64,000 nucleotides of DNA from Homalodisca vitripennis (lineage: Eukaryota > Arthropoda > Insecta > Hemiptera > Cicadellidae), in NCBI RefSeq assembly GCF_021130785.1, contig NW_025776832.1, forward strand, positions 1-64,000. The letters run 5' to 3'. This document shows positions 23,646 to 36,800 of the stretch, one piece after another; positions within the stretch are counted from its first letter, which is position 1; the number at the start of each line of letters is the position of its first letter. The position numbers were made by a program, and so were the translations under genes. Under the pieces are notes generated by a model. That model searched no databases, was not told the DNA's origin, and was given only the letters and a program-made list of their open reading frames with translations.

Positions 23646-23899
23646 AGACAGCTAAGGGTCTAGGCGAACACTCAGGTGTAAGATAACTAAGGATCTAGGC
23701 GAACTCTCAGCGATAAGATAACTAAGTATCTAGGCGAACTCTCAGGGATAAGATAACTAAGGATCTAGGCGATCTCTCAGGGATAAAATAACTAAGGATC
23801 TAGGCGAACTCTCAGCGATTAGATAACTAAGGATCTAGGCGAACTCTCAGCGATAAGATAACTAAGGATCTAGGCGAACTCTCAGGGATAAGATAACTA
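23646..23899. repeat. 35-bp minisatellite, about 7.3 copies
   Basis: Units start at 23646, 23681, 23716, 23751, 23786, 23821 and 23856 with exact 35-base spacing, then a partial unit from 23891. The consensus contains AGATAACTAAGGATCTAGG then CGAACTCTCAG and a variable CGATA/GGATA end. The first copy is the most diverged (AGACAGCTAAGGGTCTAGG); inner copies differ by only one to three bases, pointing to recent local duplication. No unique spacers lie between copies, so it is not a CRISPR array. Confidence 0.95.
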
Positions 23900-23904
23900 T
23901 TAAA

Positions 23905-26900
23905 TACCCACGTCCGCGGAGACGCTGCCAACAGGCAATGATAATACATCGCTTTCAAAAATTTCATACCAAATATGCTTATATAAAAAAAATTGGTCTT
24001 CACCAGTTATCAGTGAAGATTCGCAATAGGCGTGGTTCCAGAGGACATGACGGGAGAATAGAAGATATATAAGCTGTAAGGCGAGAGGGTTGCAGTGCTC
24101 CAATAATTCGAAGACGATAACGCGTGAGTAAATGTTTTCGTATCGAAAGATACTTTAGACGTGATAGAGTCTTGCGTCAGTGTGTAAGTTAAACAGTTTT
24201 AGATTTAATTATAGGAAGGTATCATTAGGTAACATCAGAGCTTTATCAATCATTCAATATTTTTCAATTCAATTTTCAAGGTAACTGTAGCTAAAAGCAA
24301 AAAATAAAATTCTCATCAGTAGAGATGAAATTAGTTGTTATTGGAAACTATATTTATAAATTTCAAAAAATTTATGTAAATGTTCTTAATTTTGAAAAGT
24401 AATTCATTTATTTGAATTAGTACAATTTATGTAAATGTTTACAGACTCTAAGAGAAACATTTCCCTTTTTTATTTTTGAATGGAATCTAACTGAAATAAT
24501 ATGATTCGGAATATAATGTAAAATAAAAACTTGTCATTAGAAATAATGAAATCCAACTTGTGATGACAAAACAATATCAACAATGATCACAAAGCAGTTC
24601 AATCTTTGTATGATAAAATATGTGTTAGTTCATGTGAGTATGTTGTATATGTTGTAATAAATCTTCTCAAAGTAGCCAAGCCTAAATATTTCATAGACCA
24701 TCTTAAATATCCATTATCGTACTTGGTAAGTCACCAAATCAAACTGTATATAGTAACTTTACTTGTCACCACCTTACAAGCCGAATTCGAATCGTACGTA
24801 GATGTAAAATATCTGAAGTTCATGAATTACATTCATACATTTTATTACGATTATTCCATTGGTTAATGTATGTATATCTGTTAAACATGTGACAATTAGA
24901 AACTAAAATGTGCAGTAAGGGGGATGAAATGAGTGAGCGATATCGGTTTGCTAATACTATTGTTAATATTGTTATTAAATAACTACACATGCAGTTCAAT
25001 GATGTTTATATAATCGTTAGCAATAAAGTTAACTCAATTAGATAACAGTCTATGGTCATATAATCAAGTAGCACGTATCTTTCTCGGTTTGTTGTTATGG
25101 GAGGAAACAGCTGGCAAACACGCAGTCACACAAGCGTAGATTTTTTGTAGGACTTTTAGTAATTTTATTTATTTTAAATCTTTTTTAATATTTGATTTTT
25201 ATCATTTATTTCATCTGTACATGATTTTTTTAATATTGTTAAAGAAGATTTGCCATTGTATGAGTTTTTTATTTGTTTAAAGTTCTACAAATAAACGATA
25301 TTTCCTTTGTGTTTATTATTATGAAACAATGGTTATTTTGTAAACTTCTCAAATTACATTCCATATACGTACTTCTGTTAAACTAAGCAATAACTTAGAA
25401 AATTTTACTGTATTTTTCGTCAACATTTACTTACGATTGAGAAGGCATAACAATTCGAATAAATTCCTACAAAAATATTTTTTGAATAGCTAGCCTCCGC
25501 TATACTTTTACTAACTGAGATTCGATCTTATATAAAAACGTAGTACATTTAATTTAAATAATGAATAATATTTGTTACTGACAATGCACAATTTTACAAA
25601 AGTTTTGCAGACATCTCGTTGGAGTGAATTCATTGACCTGAATCCTGACACGATCTTTAAGGTTACTTTTTGTTCTCAGAGCATTCATTGGAACTGAATA
25701 GCAGTAAATGACTCCACTTTCAATACGTGTATTGATGGAGAATACACGTATTGAACTCTGAGTTGTGAGACTAACTACAGAATAGTTGATAGAGATTATC
25801 CAACATTTGTTTTTCTAATCCTGCATAATGGTTTTTCAGTGAGGCATTTTAATCATTAGCAACAGTGTTACGTGAAATAAGCGTAAAAATTACTAATAAA
25901 TAATAATTTTAATGTTTTCTTTATTGTGTCAATTCCTTAAAGTACCGATGTTTCATATCAAAATTCGGATAAATTCTAACGAATATATTCTTTTCACTAA
26001 ACCAATCGCTTGTACAATTCTTTTATGGTTTCCAGCGGTTCTCATTTCATACTATTACTTTTAGACTCAAATTAGCACCTGATGAACATCGAATAACATT
26101 ATATCTATGCTTTATTAAAAGATCTTGGTAGAAATATCGCACCTGAATTGCCTTGGATATAATTTGATACATCAAACTTTATGTCCCACCCTTAATTATT
26201 TACTGTTTTAATTCATGAAGATATCATGTTTTAAGATTGCACAATAAGCCTCTGAAACTACAAAGAGCATATCTAACACACTGACCATAGATTTATCATA
26301 TTTCTATTTCAGTAGCTTCTCAGTTTGCCCATATTCTCCTTAGTTACCATGCATTAAAGGTCAATGACCTGTACCTCCATAATAACGTAAACTACTATTT
26401 TTTTTATTCTTGAATACTGATAAGAATAAGTTTACTTAACTTTCGGGCTTATCAGATGAGATTTACTCGATATTTATAGGTTTAAATCGTAAACCCTAAA
26501 AGTAAAACATGCAGTAATGAAAACGTATTTCTTTATTGTGCTAAATGTTGTTGTTTAGCTTTTTACTTTCATTAAACTTTAAAATGCTGTTTTATAACCA
26601 TTATGTGGTAGAATCAATGTCGTTACTTGTATAATATAATTCTTTAAATTGTTAATTATCACTATGTTAATACAAGTAAAAAAGACACGGTCACTAAATT
26701 AGCCTATTGTGAAATTTAAAACAATGTTATTTAGTGTAAATTTAGATAACATTTTCATGAAATAATAAGTTGAAGATATGTCAACAGGTGTGTGTGTTAA
26801 TTAATAAAGGTAAATTTGTTACGTCACCACAATAATTATAAGTAAAATATATATTTACCGTTGATGGGTGGGAGGAATAAACCTGATTAAAGAGCACACG

Positions 26901-27030
26901 CCACTATGGGGCATTGAATAATTAATAATTAATTTTAATTTTAATCAATTGAGCTTGAATCTAAGTAAAATATTGTAAATACTGCTGTATCAAACAAGTA
27001 AGAATGTTGTTACCTGCACGTTTTCAAACT
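23905..27030. other. A+T-rich non-coding stretch
   Basis: No gene recognised. Contains a perfect 13-bp inverted repeat at 25721-25753, listed separately. The open frame at 24606-24866 shows no family motif. Confidence 0.35.
25721..25753. repeat. perfect 13-bp inverted repeat (hairpin)
   Basis: CAATACGTGTATT at 25721-25733 and its exact reverse complement AATACACGTATTG at 25741-25753 flank a 7-base loop. No poly-T run follows, and no gene is adjacent, so a terminator role is not supported. Confidence 0.85.
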
Positions 27031-27039
27031 TTTCGGGCT

Positions 27040-27790
27040 TTTAAAGAAAGGAAGGGGGTTTTGTTTCCTCTAATCCACTCCTTAGTTACGCCACTAAATT
27101 TGTCATAAGGTATTTCAGTTCACCCATGGGTACCCATATTTATACGGATACGTGGACAGTGACCATGGTGGCATGAGTATGACATCACTTCTACTTAATG
27201 GTGATATCCTCCTTCCGTGGGATCTTATTTTGTTTCCTTTCCAAATGAGATGCTACACTTTTGTACTTTACTGGCCACCCTTGGGTAACCTCTTGTACTT
27301 CAGAAACTGGAAATTCCAGCGGTCTTTTCACTTCCATTATCCAAAATCAACCTTCTGTCCCTACTCATCCTCAGGGAATTGAGATTCGAATTTTTTCCGA
27401 GGGTATACCCGCCCCCAGTTACTCCGGCCTGCCACTGGCCCTAAGAAGCGCTGGTAAAATCTTGTGTAGGCCCTACCCTGCTAATAAAAGTTCTGAGAAC
27501 GACTATAATCCTTTCAAGGCCTTGATTGCTCGTTCTCCGTAGGGTGGGGTTAAACGATAAGGGTGAATACTAATGTTATCCCAAAGAAAGTAGACCGTGA
27601 TACTGGTAGAAAGGAGGGTGCTATGGTCGTCGAGTTCTCTCAGGAGGAGCCGCTGGCCCTGCGAATACTGAAGTACCAGCGTTCTCCGGTCTGGGAAGGA
27701 CTAGGGCTGAGAGCAACCTCACCAATTTGGTGCTTCTCATGTGATAACGCCAACCAGGACAAGGGATAACACCTCGATCTGATCGTCAAA
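27040..27790. other. G+C-rich island, unidentified, possibly repeat-derived
   Basis: This block stands out from its surroundings in base composition, especially 27400-27780. It holds three overlapping or adjacent plus-strand frames (27152-27382, 27261-27542, 27563-27769) with no motif I recognise and no shared domain. The frames are short and interrupted. It could be an untranslated or decayed part of a transposable element, or an exon of an unknown gene; the sequence does not decide. Confidence 0.3.
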
Positions 27791-27922
27791 AATATCATCA
27801 CGTTTGCGAAATCCATGAGTTCTGTGGATTTTTTTTTAAATTTTCATCACGTCGTTTCCAGGCCAACAATAGTCTTGTACTTTTGACTTCCATTTGTCTC
27901 TGTGTACATTTTTCTTCTCTCT

Positions 27923-27962
27923 GAGAGAGAGAGAGAGACAGAGAGAGAGAGAGTGAGAGAGA
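27923..27962. repeat. interrupted (GA)n microsatellite
   Basis: About 20 GA dinucleotides interrupted once by CA and once by a GT step. Minus-strand open frames across it are repeat artefacts. Confidence 0.93.
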
Positions 27963-28109
27963 ACCAATAAGACAGGATATTTTTGTGGAGAAAGAAAACA
28001 AGCAAATATGTTACACTAGTGGTGTAGAGCACGCGAATACATACGATTCGAAACGAAATGCTTTTGTCGGAACCCTAATTCAAAGGGAATCCAATCACAT
28101 TATTCTGTT

Positions 28110-28513
28110 TTAAGGGGAGTCGGATGATTTTAAATTTTTATTTTTTTGCTAAATTTAGTTTTAAATATATTCCTATTTATTTTAAAACAAATTTCATGCA
28201 AATCCGTTGAGTCAAACTCAGTTTACACTTTTTATAAAGCAATACATGGAGAGTTTTTCGGTGGTTTTGTCGCAACAAGCTGTCATTGTCATGCTAAGTG
28301 TCTAACTTTGTTATAGTACTGTGTAAGCGCTGTGGTACAGTGATTTCATTTTCTGAGGTTGATACTAACTCAGCTGTCACCCAACAATACAGTTGTTTTG
28401 TTGTTTATTTTTCATATTAATATTATTAATATTTATTCTGATTAGTTTCAAGGTGTTGTTAATTTGAATTGGTTAGTGACATCCTAAGTTTGCTTTATTA
28501 CTTTTTAGTAAAA
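28110..28513 (+). other. possible left end of the Mutator-like element
   Basis: At 28112 the sequence TTTTAAGGGGAGTCGGATGA has the look of a transposon end next to a TTAA. No matching inverted copy was found downstream of 30312, so the boundary is only a suggestion. Confidence 0.25.
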
Positions 28514-30312
28514 ATGCCTAGATCATCTAAAATGTGTAAAAATCGTAAGCCTATATGTCTAGGTAATCGTAAGGTTGTGGTTGTTCGTGAAGAAAATAAT
28601 GAAAGTGCTGGAAGTGATCGTGGTTCTGTGGATCTTAGTGCTTCTCCTAGGCCTACCCCACCTCAAAGTGATGCACCTCAACAAAATTCTTCAAGTATGA
28701 AAAAAATTGGTGAGAATTTGGTATACTACCAAGACTATTTAGGTAATGGTGAAATATATGACTTGGTCAATTTGAGGACTGTTCAAAACTTACTCGGTAA
28801 AATAGCTGTATGTTTACATTGTGGAGCTAAACTGGATCTTGTTTGCAAAATATAGATTAGGCTTAGGTTTCACAGTAGAAATAATGTGTGTTAACTGTAA
28901 TTTTAGTGTGAAAGAATCAAACAGCCCAGCACTAAGCACAGGAATGGGAGAAATAAATGTTAGGTTAGCCTACGCTTTTCGTTGTGTTGGCGTAGGTGAG
29001 CAGGGCGCTCGAACCTTTTGTGGAGTAATGAACATGCCTCCTCCAGCTTCATTCAAGTACTACAATAATGTTATTTGTAATGCTACCAAGGAATTGAGCT
29101 TAGAATCTATGAAAACATCAGCAGAAGAAGCAGTAAAAAGTAGAAATTAGTGAAAATGATGATGCGAGTGATGAGTCTAGGGATATAACTGTTGCACTAG
29201 ATGGCTCTTGGTAGAGACGAGGCCATACCTCACAAAATGGAGTTGCAATTAGTGTTGCTACAGGTAAAGTAATAGATGCTCAAATACTATCTAAACATTG
29301 CAGATGCCCAAAGAGGTTTGAAAAAGAACATTTAGATAGCTGTGCAGCTAATTACATGGGATCCAGTGTAAGTATGGAGGTAGCCGGAGTGGTTGATATT
29401 TTTAGGCGGTCAAAAACACTACATAACGTCAGGTACAAAAATTATCTTGGTGATGGTGACACTGCGTCTTACTCTACTGTATCGCAATTGAAACCATATG
29501 GGCCTGAATTTATAATTGAAAAATTAGAATGTGTCGGGCACGTTCAAAAAAGGATGTCTACTCGCCTTCTCAAACTAAAAAACAAAAAAGGCAAGCAAGA
29601 ACTCTCTGACGGCAAAACAATAGGTGGTCGTGGAAGACTTACTGGAGCTGCTATCAAACAAATAGCAATTTACTACGGATTAGCCATTAGACGAAATACC
29701 GGTAGCCTACAAAAGATGAAAGAAGCCGTATGGGCTGTTAATTTTCATTTCTGCTCCAGTAACCAACATCCAGCGCACGCGGACTTTGCCCAAAAGGAAC
29801 AAGTAGCTGGTTCAAGTTTCAGAAAGCAAAAGGAAATAAGGACATTTATGATCATGATTCACATTTTCATTTACCTGACACTGTAATGTCTGAAATAAAA
29901 CCTATTTTAAAAGATTTAGCGTCTCCAGAACTTCTGAAGAAATGTTTGCATGGAGGCACTCAAAATTCGAGCGAGTCGCTCAATAATATGATCTGGTCTC
30001 GCATTCCCAAAAGGAAATTTTTGATGAGGAATACACTCGAGTTTGGTGTGTATGAAGCCTTGGCTTGTTTTAATTTGGGAAACATAGCCAGATGTAAAGT
30101 CTTAGCAAATCTAGGCATTGTTCCGGGAGTGAAATGTGTTAGTGCCCTTAAAAAAACTGGACGAAGCAAGAATCGCAAAGGCTCAGAAAGGTATAGAAGA
30201 ATTAGAGAGAAAGTGTAGACAAAGCTCTACATTAGCAAAAAGGCGTTTGGAAGATGAGTATGAGGCAGAGGAAGATCCAGAAAATCCAGCATATGGGGCT
30301 GGAATGCACTGA
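28514..30312 (+). pseudogene. Mutator-like transposase, broken
   Basis: The ordered blocks match the insect and nematode protein family annotated as 'Mutator-like transposase'. Near the N-terminus are paired Cys motifs (CLHCG, CVNCNF). Then come INVRLAYAFRCVG, NMPPP, ALDGSW-RRGH (first acidic region), NYMGSSVSMEV, YLGDGDTASY (second acidic region), KLECVGHVQKRM, GGRGRLTGAAI, YYGLAIRRN and the C-terminal CLHGGTQNSSESLNNMIWSRIPK. The last residues, PENPAYGAGMH, end at TGA 30310-30312. Breaks: a frameshift near 28830, one near 29140 (an A run), an in-frame TAG right after DGSW at about 29213, a shift near 29788 and another in an A run near 30150. About 600 residues if whole. Inactive as it stands. 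Confidence 0.85.
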
Positions 30313-33300
30313 GGTAGGTTTATGTTCTGCATTGGACTAGGCTTTAACTTTAAACGCGATTTCCCGAAAGTTTAGATTTTTTCCACTTATGTACCTTTTT
30401 CTCAGGAACCACTAAAGATATCTTTACAATTTTTTTTTTCACTTGATGGGAAAATTAAGGAGCACACTTTGACCCGGGCTTTTAGCAAAATTCTCATAAA
30501 AAAGTTTTTTATTACAGCTTTTTTACAAAAAATCTGTACTTTTTTATGTATTAAAAAAAATCCTAACCATACTAATTTTTTGAATAACTTAAAAACCCCG
30601 GGTCAAAATCTTAATAAAAGTCTAATAAAAGTAACTGCAAAAAATCATGTTGATATCTTATATAGTTTTTGAAAAAAGGTATACTGAGAGATTTTTTTAA
30701 TATATACTTAATTCTATTAAATTTGCTTATTTTCAGGAAAATGGCCAAAATGGCCTTACAGCCAAAATTCGTGAAACTAAAAGTTTTTATCAATATCTCA
30801 AAGATAACTTATCATTCATAAAAATTAATAGTCAATCATTGATTTCAATTTAATTTTTGTTACAAGGTTAAATAAATGTTTTACACTTACGTCTTTTCAT
30901 TGAAAATTACTTTAAGTTTTTTATAGTATAAATTTATAGAATTTAACTAACATGCAACCAACATTTTTATCTCCTAGTTACCAATAATTTGCTGAGGGAA
31001 GCCTATCACTCGAGGGGCTGGAAAAATTTCGCTTCATGACTAAAATTCGTTATGTTAAGGTGACGTTTATTTAAATTTTCATGTTTGACGGTTGGTTTTA
31101 AGTGTGAGAAGCTAAGAAGAAAGATTATATACCTATAACGTAAAAAATTAAATCATAAAGACATCTCATAATCAAGAAATAAACAATCTTGATTAAAATC
31201 CTTTAACATTTCAACTTATTTTCGTCTTAAAAAGTGCATAAAAACAAAGAATAAATTAAGCATACTATATACGATGTCATAAAAAATTTACAAAAATGAA
31301 TTATTTACTTTTATTATTCATTTAATAAATATATTGGCTCTATTTATTTGAATATCCCACATGTGCAGTGTACGCGCGCGCACTTAAGCACGTATTCACA
31401 AGCATGTAAGCATGCACATAAATGTAAACGACGACGAGTGTTCTTAACAGGTTCTTCTATTGTTCATAAATCTCCTTAAATCATCAGCAACATGTAATCA
31501 AGCAGTTTGTGAGATGTGGTTTATGAGATGTCTGGAATACTTTTTATCGAAAATGAAGTCACATATTATATGCTTATACTTTAATGTATTAATTATTGGT
31601 TTAACACAAAATTTATATAACTCTATACGCTTCTATTTTAAATATCAAGAAAGAAAATTATATATAACAATTCCGTTTTAAGGGAACATAGTATAATTTA
31701 GTAACGATGAATTTAAAACACTGCTGAAATTATATTTCTTTTCTTTAAAACTTACTTTATTTCAAAGCAGTATTGTCAATTACAACACTGTTTGAGGATA
31801 TCCCTGTAAATTTAACAAACCTATACTAAAGTGAAACTATTTTCCAAAGTCTAAATCATCGTTAATAAAATAACTAAACAAACCCTCACTTCGTATACTT
31901 ATACTACAGATAAAATCATCCTATTAATGCAAAATAAGGATGATTTTTACTTTTTTCCGTGTTCTTTAACGTTGACGGTTTTGCAAGAAAGATAACTCTG
32001 TATTAAGATGTAAAACCTATACGGTAAGTGAAATCTTAAAATTTTAAAAGCCTTTCAATAATAACTCTTAACAATTGTTTGTGTCAGGTACTAAATGATT
32101 ACTGTTCAAACAGACCCTTGGACGTTCCTCGTTTTCTGTTGCATAAACCAATTTAAAAGGACCAAACAGAACGTGACGAAAGCCTTTACGGACTGACTAT
32201 ACTTTCTTCCCCAATATTAGTACAAATTGGCGATGAAAAGCCTTTGATATTCATTCGTGTTTTGTGGAATGTTTCTGGCAGTACCCAAGAAAGAAACACG
32301 AGTTACATGACTGACTGGCAGAAGCGGTTGTATATCCTTAATAATCTAATTCTGGGCAAAGTTTAGTTATTGCTTATAACTAGGTAGTGCATTTTAAATC
32401 TCTGGGACATTTCCATCAGCAGTTATCACACAGACGGACAGACGGAGAACGACACGATTTTATAACTTTTGTGTCCTTTATAAACAGGATATACGAATTT
32501 ATTAATATATATATAAATATAAAATTCTAATAATGTAGAACCTGACTACAGCATCAACCCAATTACTCTTTTAAAATTATTCATTTTAACTCAAAACAGT
32601 AGATTTAAAATGTACTTACATTAATATTTTTACTGTACTTTAATAAAACAGTTTGCTTCTAAACGTTACCATGTCATGGTTCTGTAACACTGACTCTGAT
32701 ATTTGACAGTAGAAAAATTAAAAACAAGTTATTCACAAATTTGACATTGTTAAGTATCAGATATTAACAAATTATATTGCGTTCAGAGGTAATACTGCCA
32801 AATAATACAATCCACTTGGACCATCAAACATTTCATTGTCACTTAAATTATATTGTGAAAATCGCCTAAAACGACCATATCATCGTTAACAGTAATAAGG
32901 TAGGAATACGCCACACTACGTGCCTCGTAACATGCTTGGCTAAGTTTGCTCGCATGATTTCAGATCAGTTGCTCATTTCATTCTTGATATGTCCTGCAAA
33001 CGGGTGGCCAGGCGTGCATAATGAAATTTGTTTATACCCCTTGCAAACAAAGAATAAATTGTTTCAGCTTTTAATGACGTTGTAAAATTCCAAGGTTGGC
33101 CATACAACATCATATAACTCATTCTTTTCTTGTAGACATGAAGTTTCATGCAAAATTTAAAGCCTACATGTGAAATCTTTCTCTAAGAACCTTGCCTCAT
33201 GAAACATTTAGATTTTCGTTCATTAAGGTAGGTTTCATAACAATGTTGAAATAATAAAAGTTCTAATGACGTAAGCAGAGTACTATAACGCTAGAGTGCG

Positions 33301-33720
33301 TTGAAAAAGTATTGTCACTGACTGTTAACATTAACTAACACACATACAGACAGTCAGGTTTTTCTTTTCATCCTGTGAATAAAATGTCATATAAGTGCCG
33401 TTATGTTACTCATAACACCTATAATATATAGAATTCAAACTTCATGAAATTTCTAAATGTCAGTTCGTTTTCGGAATATCATACAAACAAGCAGATTGAA
33501 ATGTCATTTTTCAGCTTTGCGAGTGATAGCCATCTCTAAAGCTTAGCCAATTGGCATTAGCACTCATAAATCAAGTTGGTGCAGAATGACGCTCCTATTA
33601 CGATAATGGTTATAATATCACTATCTGACTTGTTAGGATATTGCTATAGAGATTTAGAACTTTCTTGTTATCTCATTTAAACATTCTAAACTATTTAGTA
33701 ATATATAATGAACTAAAAGA
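30313..33720. other. A+T-rich stretch with an inverted repeat
   Basis: The first few hundred bases are probably the 3' part of the Mutator-like element. Inverted words TTTGACCCGGG (30468-30478) and CCCGGGTCAAA (30597-30607) face each other across about 118 bases and extend imperfectly inward. Copies of the ACAGACGGACAG-type repeat occur near 32390-32450 and 33435-33500. No gene seen. Confidence 0.45.
32388..32450 (+). repeat. dispersed repeat copy ending ACAGACGGACAGACGG
   Basis: Shares with the 1388 copy the order: AAATCTCTGGGAC word, CATCAGCAGTTATC, then the ACAGACGGACAGACGG tail. Family not identified. Confidence 0.5.
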
Positions 33721-33730
33721 ACATCTTCTT

Positions 33731-33845
33731 CACTCAGTGGAGCGTTGCACTCATACTACATCATCACACAAGAGCCCTGGTAGGTAAATGGACAGTTTTC
33801 TAGTTTATCACTCCGCGGATCCGAGTTAGATTCTTGGTTCGGTCA
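33731..33845 (+). repeat. possible tRNA-derived SINE remnant
   Basis: CACTCAGTGGAGCGTTGCACTC at the start resembles a tRNA D-arm/A-box region, and CCGAGTTAGATTC (33821-33833) resembles a degenerate B box followed by TTGGTTCGGTCAA. The boxes are about 85 bases apart, too far for an intact tRNA promoter, so an insertion or chance similarity is possible. Confidence 0.3.
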
Positions 33846-33849
33846 ATGT

Positions 33850-36800
33850 ATCATTACACACCAAAAAGAAAACAGTGTTTAAGGGACTAAAGTATTAGTC
33901 ATATATATATAATTATATACAAACGTATTCAAGTAATTTGAAAATTTTTTTTTGCATTAAGAAAGGTACAAGAATCAATTTTTATTTTTATTTTTATTAA
34001 TTTTACATAGTGGTAGAAACTGAAATGGGTTTTGAATTTATAATTTTTGTGGATAGTATAGCAATTTTTTTAAATTTACTTATTAACATTTTATTCTTGA
34101 ATTCTCAATTTCTTAACTATTTTTTAAAAGGCCCATTATGGCAATATTTCCAAAATACGTTGTAAATATATATTTTGTATGCAGCATTTTAATTAAAATA
34201 CATTATTTCTAATATGTGCGTACTAGGGTATGAATTCAGACATCTGGTACTTAAAAGGTGAGGGGAAATTTATTAATACGTACATGATATGTACAGGAAG
34301 TGATAAGGAAGCGGAAATATTAACACTCTCAAAGCATAATAGTTTTGTCATCCAAAAAACTCATTAATTTTACTATCGAGAATATCTCTGCATCCCGGAA
34401 TATTGGCTAGTATTGAAGATGCAATACAAAACAGTTGATGTACACCAACTGTAGCCGACAAGCTGGATCACGTGAATGTTTAACAGCTGATCTACAAATA
34501 CAATCAGCGATTAGTTATTCCACGCGCTGATCGTTCTGCTCCTGCTGTTTTATCTGAATCCTTGTCTGCAGTGTTGTTTTAAAAGTCCCAATTTTCTCTC
34601 TTATCTTTTGGAACCAATCCAAACTTTTAGCTCCCTTTGGGAAGTTTTATTGTGACCAGCTTAGGTTACAATAAGAGATTATTAGAAATATCTCTTTCAC
34701 CTATTTTATGACTGAGAAAACACTCAAAAGCTTTATATAGAACAGTAAAGTTTTCAAAAATCAATATTACTAATCATAGCACACCTAAACGAGAATTTTT
34801 ATTTCTACGAAGAGTAGGGAAGGAGTTGGAAACTCGAAACTTTGTAATAAAACTTATCTCATAATAATACGCATACACTTTTATCAAACAAGACCACGAA
34901 CAGTAGATTTACACCATAATGAATTATGAAGATCTATTGTTAATAAAACGAGAGCCATTTTCCAAATCATCCAATTTACCTCCTAACGTAAGAAAATAAT
35001 TGTTTGTAACTTTTAGTCGAACTGGTTGGGAAATTGTTGTTTTAATATAGCGTTGCAAGTTTCATGATATTCGTGATATAAAAGCCGAATATTAGCATTA
35101 AACTAATTGAAATTCATCTTCAATCTGATACATTCATATAGCAGCACAAGTAAAATCAACCTTTCATCCGACTATGCCAGATAGGGTATTTTTATTAAAT
35201 CAGTACAGGGAATAGTTTTGAGTAGTGGACTGTTACAGATCTAATAATTACAAGCTACAGCTAGTCATAGACACAACGTAAGCAATTAGCGAGATAATTC
35301 AGTTGACAACAAATCATTATTGTCAAGCGGTCAGGATGCAGTAATTGGATTGGTATTGCTAATATAACTACATAGCAACGATTTGCTGACTAGGAAGTCA
35401 AGTTGCAACAGAGGGGTTGTTATATCAGAACATGTGTTGTTTTACAGAATAAACTCCCACTGTTTCCTCATTACCTGGAATAGAACAAACATAAATGGCG
35501 TTAAAATAATCTTGATTACTGACACGTTTCTCTTGGATACATGTTTAGTGACTAACTACGCGTAAATCCCTATTATAGTTAGAGTTTCCAAATATGAAAT
35601 TGGAAATCGAAGTTATTGAATAGTTATAATACTATCAAATATTTTTAAATTAACCTCAAAACTGATAACCTATATTCAATTTCATTTTCAAATATGACTT
35701 TCACATAAGAAATGTACTTTATTCCAGTTATACGGGTGGGATGAGTCTGGTTGAATTTATTACCATCTCCAGAACGTTCCATATGTTAGAGTAGTTGTGA
35801 GAAACAAGTAAACTCAATAAATTCTTTTGCATAAGCAACGATTTATTGTGTAGAAGATTTTGAAAGTTATAGTTGATACTAGTCAACAATAACAAACTCT
35901 GTTGTGTAATTACTAATAACAATTTCAGAGACAACTTAAGAATTAATTTGGCTACAACTAATACATTATCAAAACATTGTTGTGATAACGCCATTGAGTA
36001 AAAGATGATTCTCTCTTGTACCATTAATTGATTTCATTAAAAAGTTAGAAAGTTAATAAACAATATAACAAAACGTGTTTTATCATTTCATTTTAAATGG
36101 GGGATTATGTATAATGTATTCATATAATGTGTATTGTTCATCACACAAAATTAATTAGTAGATCATCAAAACTTTGATTTCAACAGTAAATATGTATCCA
36201 AACATGTTTAGGAAAAGAAAATTATACACTAAGGATTGAAACCAATATTTGTCTTTTCAGTTTCGCAATGATTTTTTTGTACGTAGAAAACAGTTATATT
36301 GGTATAATGCAAGTTATATGCATGCAGAAACTATAGAAATTCATTTATACAAAACTTAATTATCTAATACTTAAACTACATGAATGATTTATATATTAAC
36401 TTCTATAAGTGGTGGAAATTAGACATTTTTCTGATGAAATCCTTGATAATGAATCATAATTATAAAAGCTATTGATAGTATAATTGATACTCTCTGGCTT
36501 TTTGCAAATTAAATATATTTATAGATCTTAAATATAATAATCTCCAAAAACTTTCATACGTTCATATGTGTATTGTTATTGTTATTAGAGCGATATTCGT
36601 CATGCACGGAGGGTAAATGGGTTTACCCCACGGAATATTTAATTTTAACCAGTTCAAACTGTACGTTTCATTACTATGTAAGTCTATCAACCCTTACACT
36701 ACTGGATCCAATTTTGATTAACTTGTTTTATAAAAAGGAGGCCAACTGGTGGTTGGTGGTTCTACTTACATTGTGTAAGGATCAGGCCACTGTATAACGA

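Noticed and set aside
23646..23899. CRISPR-like array
   Set aside because: The 35-bp units abut directly with no unique spacers, no cas genes are present and the DNA is eukaryotic.
25721..25753. Rho-independent terminator
   Set aside because: No U-tract, no adjacent gene, and the genome is eukaryotic.
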